Shown: positions 32,645 through 35,396 of the stretch, one piece after another
How positions within the stretch are numbered: position 1 is the first letter of the stretch
How the letters are laid out: every line of letters begins with the position of its first letter
Assembly: GCA_903859205.1 (NCBI GenBank)
Contig: CAIOLM010000038.1
Coordinates: 1-35,396 of the forward strand
Direction: 5' to 3'
DNA from: an uncultured Microbacteriaceae bacterium
GTDB lineage: Bacteria; Actinomycetota; Actinomycetes; Actinomycetales; Microbacteriaceae
Length of the DNA: 35,396 nucleotides
Position numbers and translations under genes: made by a program
Notes under the pieces: model-generated
What the model saw: only the letters and a program-made list of their open reading frames with translations
The model's database searches: none
Told to the model about the DNA's origin: nothing

Positions 32645-33634
32645 ATGGGAATTCTCGGCACCGGAGTCCAAGAAGGACTTCTGCTCAAACCCGTTAAATA
32701 TAAGTGGGCCATGGACCTGTACGACCAGGCCGTAGCCAACACCTGGTTCCCCAACGAGATTCAGCTCGGCGAAGACATCGCCGACTTCAAGAAGATGACC
32801 GACGAAGAGCGTCACGCCATCACCTTCCTGATGTCGTACTTCAACCCGAACGAGCTCTTGGTAAACAAGGCTCTCGCCTTCGGCGTGTACCCCTACGTCA
32901 ACGCACCCGAGTGCCACCTGTACCTGGCCAAGCAGATGTGGGAAGAAGCAAACCACTGCATGTCATTCGAGTACGTTCTGGAGACGTTCCCGATCGACCG
33001 CGAGGCTGCTTACGCCTCGCACGTCAAGGTTCCCTCGATGGCTCGCAAAGAGGAGTTCGAGGTTAACTTCATCAAGCGCATGACCGAGCAGACCCTCGAC
33101 ATCAACACCACCGAGGGCAAGATGGACTTCGTTCGCAACTTGGTTGCCTACAACGTCATCCTCGAGGGCATCTGGTTCTACTCGGGCTTTATGGTTGCTC
33201 TGAGCTTCCGTCAGCGCAACCTGCTGCGCAACTTCGGTTCGCTCATGGACTGGGTCGTTCGCGACGAGTCGCTGCACCTCAAGTTCGGCATCAACCTCAT
33301 CCTGACTGTTCTCGAAGAGAACCCCGACCTGCAGACTCCTGAGTTCGCAGCCGAGATCAAGGGCATGATTGTCGACGCCGTTGAGATGGAGTCGGAGTAC
33401 AACCGCGACCTGCTGCCCAACGGCATCTTGGGTCTGAACTCGAACTACATCAACCAGTACGTCAAGTACTTGGCTGACCGTCGTCTCGAGGAGCTTGGCT
33501 TCGAGCCCGAGTACAACGTTTCGAACCCAGCCAAGTGGATGGCAACGGCCAACGACACCCTCCAGCTGGTCAACTTCTTCGAAGCAACCAACACCAGCTA
33601 CGAGTCGAATGCTTCGGCAACCGTCTCGAAGTAA
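32645..33634 (+). CDS. nrdB: Ribonucleotide reductase beta subunit, class Ic signature
   Basis: Radical-generating metal subunit (R2), 329 residues. Ligands align with E. coli NrdB: Glu70 (Asp84), Glu101 (Glu115), His104 (His118), Glu174 (Glu204), Glu208 (Glu238) and His211 (His241), with the 31-residue spacing of the first two conserved. The radical Tyr122 position is Phe108 (EEANHCMSF), and the first ligand is Glu rather than Asp. Both are the hallmarks of class Ic R2 as in Chlamydia trachomatis, which uses a Mn(IV)/Fe(III) cofactor instead of a tyrosyl radical. The ATG has a strong ribosome site (GAGGAGA, 32633-32639). It is followed by a terminator. The metal identity is inferred, not seen. 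Confidence 0.95.
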   Translation: MGILGTGVQEGLLLKPVKYKWAMDLYDQAVANTWFPNEIQLGEDIADFKKMTDEERHAITFLMSYFNPNELLVNKALAFGVYPYVNAPECHLYLAKQMWEEANHCMSFEYVLETFPIDREAAYASHVKVPSMARKEEFEVNFIKRMTEQTLDINTTEGKMDFVRNLVAYNVILEGIWFYSGFMVALSFRQRNLLRNFGSLMDWVVRDESLHLKFGINLILTVLEENPDLQTPEFAAEIKGMIVDAVEMESEYNRDLLPNGILGLNSNYINQYVKYLADRRLEELGFEPEYNVSNPAKWMATANDTLQLVNFFEATNTSYESNASATVSK

Positions 33635-33656
33635 ACCTCGCGCTATGCGACAAGCC

Positions 33657-33697
33657 AGTTGCCCTCGGTCTGTGATGGACTGGGGGCAACTCGCTTT
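33657..33697 (+). terminator. Intrinsic terminator after nrdB
   Basis: AGTTGCCC (33657-33664) pairs with GGGCAACT (33684-33691). The stem continues inward through GGTC/GACT around the loop TGTGATG, and CGCTTTT follows. Confidence 0.9.
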
Positions 33698-33723
33698 TGT
33701 CCAACTTTTCTAAGGACACATCA

Positions 33724-34326
33724 ATGAAGATTGCCGTTTATGGTGCGACCGGGAACATCGGAAGCGTCATTACCGCCGAAGCCCTCTCACGCGGTCACCA
33801 GGTGACTGCGCTCAGCCGCTCAGGGGCATCCGTCGGGGGAGCCTTCGGAGCACAGGCTGCCCTTGACGACACTGCAACGTTCGCCCAGATTGCGTCGAAG
33901 CACGATGCAGTCGTCATCTCGGTTAAGCCAGCCGGCCCGGGCGAATCCCCTGAACCGGTCATCCAGGCACACCGAGACCTCATCGCGGCTGCGCCGAGTG
34001 CGCGTATCTTCGTGGTGGGCGGGGCAGGCTCCCTTTTGGTCGATGGAGTGCAACTTCAGGAGCTTCCCGATTTCCCGGCCGCGTACAAAGCAGGCGCACA
34101 GGTGATGACCACCATTCTTGACCTGTACCGCAACTCCACCGGGCTGAACTGGACAGTGCTCTCACCCGCTCCTGAGATCGGACCTGGCGAACGAACCGGG
34201 GCATACAACGTTGGGCTCGATTCGCCGGTTGGGTCAAGAATCTCTCGTGATGATTACGCCGTTGCTGTTCTCGACGAGCTCGAGAGCCCGAAGCATGTTG
34301 GCCAACGATTCACCGTCGCGAACTGA
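33724..34326 (+). CDS. NAD(P)-binding Rossmann-fold protein, NmrA-like
   Basis: A 200-residue protein with the dinucleotide-binding motif GATGNIG at 7-13, then ALSRGHQVTALSRSG, typical of atypical short-chain reductases of the NmrA/YwnB group. Later IFVVGGAGSLLVDGVQL and WTVLSPAPEIGPGERTGAY match this family. It likely binds NAD(P)H and acts as a small reductase or redox sensor; the substrate is unknown. The start at 33724 is favoured by AAGGA (33712-33716) 7 nt upstream, over an in-frame ATG at 33697 that lies in the preceding terminator. It is a single-gene unit after the ribonucleotide reductase terminator. Confidence 0.88.
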   Translation: MKIAVYGATGNIGSVITAEALSRGHQVTALSRSGASVGGAFGAQAALDDTATFAQIASKHDAVVISVKPAGPGESPEPVIQAHRDLIAAAPSARIFVVGGAGSLLVDGVQLQELPDFPAAYKAGAQVMTTILDLYRNSTGLNWTVLSPAPEIGPGERTGAYNVGLDSPVGSRISRDDYAVAVLDELESPKHVGQRFTVAN

Positions 34327-34407
34327 GCACTTAACGACAACGAAACATAGTCTGCGTTAGGGTCGTTTTAGGCCTCCACGGTCTCTTCCCAAGAGAAAGA
34401 AGCACAC

Positions 34408-35274
34408 ATGCGTTTCAAGCTGATTTTGCCTGCACTCGTTGCAGCAACAGCCCTCGCCCTGACCGGTTGTGTAAACAACGGCGGCGGCGGTAACCCGACC
34501 ACTGCAGCACCCACCATTGGACCCGACGCTGCCGCGATCGCTCTGCTTCCCGCAGACGTCAAGGCTGCCGGCGAGCTCACCATGGGCGTCGACGCAACGT
34601 ACCCGCCCAACGAGTACAAAGACGCTGACGGAAACCCCATCGGTTGGGACATCGAGCTGGCAAACGCTGTTGCCGCCAAGCTCGGACTCAAGCCCGTATG
34701 GAGCGTAGCTGCATTCGCTAACATCATCCCGAGCGTGACCGGTAACAAGGTTCTCATGGGTGTCTCGTCGTTCACCGACAACACCGAGCGCCAGAAGCAG
34801 GTCAACTTCGTTGACTACTACCAGGCTGGAATCCTCTGGGCTTCGGCAGCTGGCAAGAACGTCAACCCCGACGACGCTTGTGGACTCAAGGTTGCCGTTC
34901 AGGCCACCACCTACGAGCACACCGACGAGGTTCCCGCGAAGTCGGCTGCCTGCGTCAAGGCTGGCAAGGCACCGATCGACATCAAGCCGTTCGACACCCA
35001 GGACGCAGCAACCACCGCGGTTGCTCTCGGCCAGGTTGACGCAATGAGCGCTGACTCCCCCGTTACCGCTTACGCCATCGCTCAGTCGAAGGGCAAGCTG
35101 CAGGCAGCTGGCTCCTCTTTCGAGGTTGCACCCTACGGATACGCACTGAGCAAGACCCTCGGTCTTGAGAAGGCTATTCAGGCTGCAGTTCAGTCGCTCA
35201 TGGACGACGGCACCTACATTGTCTGGGTCCAAGCTGACGAAGTGAGCGACACGGCGTCGCCGGCGAGCCCATAG
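34408..35274 (+). CDS. Amino-acid-type ABC transporter substrate-binding lipoprotein, 3' end abnormal
   Basis: Lipoprotein receptor of a polar amino-acid ABC importer. The signal peptide ends with lipobox ALTGC (Cys21), then a Gly/Thr linker. The SBP family-3 marks are LTMGVDATYPPNEYKDADGN, GWDIELANAVAAKLGLK and SSFTDNTERQKQVNFVDYY. Homology is clear through LMDDGTYI (to about 35220). The last ~17 residues (VWVQADEVSDTASPASP) do not look like the normal family end, and the same DNA encodes the end of an HD-GYP domain on the other strand. This suggests the true C-terminus was lost by rearrangement, or that the assembly is chimeric here. The upstream gap 34327-34407 has a -10 candidate TAGGGT (34358-34363) and an AGAGAAAGAAG ribosome site. 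No permease gene is in the window. Confidence 0.88.
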   Translation: MRFKLILPALVAATALALTGCVNNGGGGNPTTAAPTIGPDAAAIALLPADVKAAGELTMGVDATYPPNEYKDADGNPIGWDIELANAVAAKLGLKPVWSVAAFANIIPSVTGNKVLMGVSSFTDNTERQKQVNFVDYYQAGILWASAAGKNVNPDDACGLKVAVQATTYEHTDEVPAKSAACVKAGKAPIDIKPFDTQDAATTAVALGQVDAMSADSPVTAYAIAQSKGKLQAAGSSFEVAPYGYALSKTLGLEKAIQAAVQSLMDDGTYIVWVQADEVSDTASPASP

Positions 35275-35396
35275 GGATACCCCGAGCCATCGGGGGCCTC
35301 GTGGTGTGCGGCGACGAGGTCGGCCACATGCGACATGCCGGGCAGATCGCGAACCATGGTCGCACCAAGCAGTGCATGGCTGGCCAGCAGTTGCCG
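35214..35396 (-). CDS. HD-GYP domain protein fragment, truncated at both ends
   Basis: The minus strand from the window edge encodes 60 residues ending at TAG (35214-35216). It contains SHALLGATMVRDLPGMSHVA, a clear HHEAPDGSGYP (the HD-GYP signature) and GLAGDAVSL. HD-GYP domains hydrolyse cyclic-di-GMP. Family resemblance stops after GDAVSL (about 35241), where one expects an ARIL..VADVFDA continuation, and the frame then runs into antisense of the lipoprotein gene. The 5' part lies outside the window. The truncation coincides with the abnormal end of the convergent lipoprotein gene. Confidence 0.7.
   Translation of the reverse strand, partial: RQLLASHALLGATMVRDLPGMSHVADLVAAHHEAPDGSGYPYGLAGDAVSLTSSAWTQTM

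Noticed and set aside
35280-35295. CCCCGA-GCCA-TCGGGG hairpin after the lipoprotein gene
   Set aside because: No T run, and it falls in the DGSGYP codons of the HD-GYP fragment, so it is explained by coding sequence.
1-35396. CRISPR arrays, tRNA or rRNA genes, insertion sequences
   Set aside because: No spaced direct-repeat arrays, cloverleaf-like segments, rRNA signatures or transposase frames were seen by reading.

Overview
The window is about 35 kb of GC-rich (roughly 60%) DNA from an actinobacterium. Protein character, short leaders or leaderless starts, GTG starts and the gene order helicase / 5-formyl-THF cyclo-ligase / galU / RimJ-like acetyltransferase suggest the family Microbacteriaceae. 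This placement is inferred from gene content; no rRNA is present.

Layout. (1) 133-8413 is an accessory or defence block: a Type III restriction-modification pair (mod, res) followed on the same strand, with touching or overlapping ends, by a two-helix membrane protein, a DUF3644-like protein with a HEPN-type Rx4H motif, and an unrecognised 241-residue protein. A convergent gene for a small protein with two helix-turn-helix motifs closes the block. (2) 8478-16344 is a core block: a large SF1-like helicase with unorthodox motifs, a 59-residue protein, 5-formyltetrahydrofolate cyclo-ligase, galU, a GNAT acetyltransferase, a membrane protein and an ABC ATPase. (3) 16374-27308 is an expanded phosphate-uptake (pst) cluster. 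It starts at a Pho-box-like promoter and ends at a strong terminator, in the order pstC, pstA, a C-terminally anchored PstS, an 810-residue anchored binding-protein-like protein, a 777-residue secreted binding-protein-like protein with Ig-like repeats, a membrane protein whose extracellular domain looks like a sortase without its catalytic His and Cys, then pstB. (4) 27314-29815 holds osmC-like, pdxH and an MFS transporter. (5) 29897-33697 is the ribonucleotide reductase operon: DnaA-box and NrdR-box candidates, the alpha gene, a separate 27-residue ORF that carries the C-terminal CxxC normally found at the end of alpha, and a beta gene with Phe at the radical-tyrosine position (class Ic signature). 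(6) 33724-35396 holds an NAD(P)-binding reductase, an amino-acid-type ABC lipoprotein with an abnormal C-terminus, and a truncated HD-GYP domain on the opposite strand that meets it.

The most notable items are the ribonucleotide reductase alpha chain whose redox tail is a separate ORF; the pst cluster with three surface binding proteins and a pseudo-sortase; the Type III R-M operon with HEPN-like partners; and the abrupt junction at about 35220-35246 where two protein families both break off. Several genes appear to be transcribed as leaderless mRNAs from TANNNT -10 elements 5-9 nt before the start codon. One such element is symmetric and seems to serve two divergent genes.
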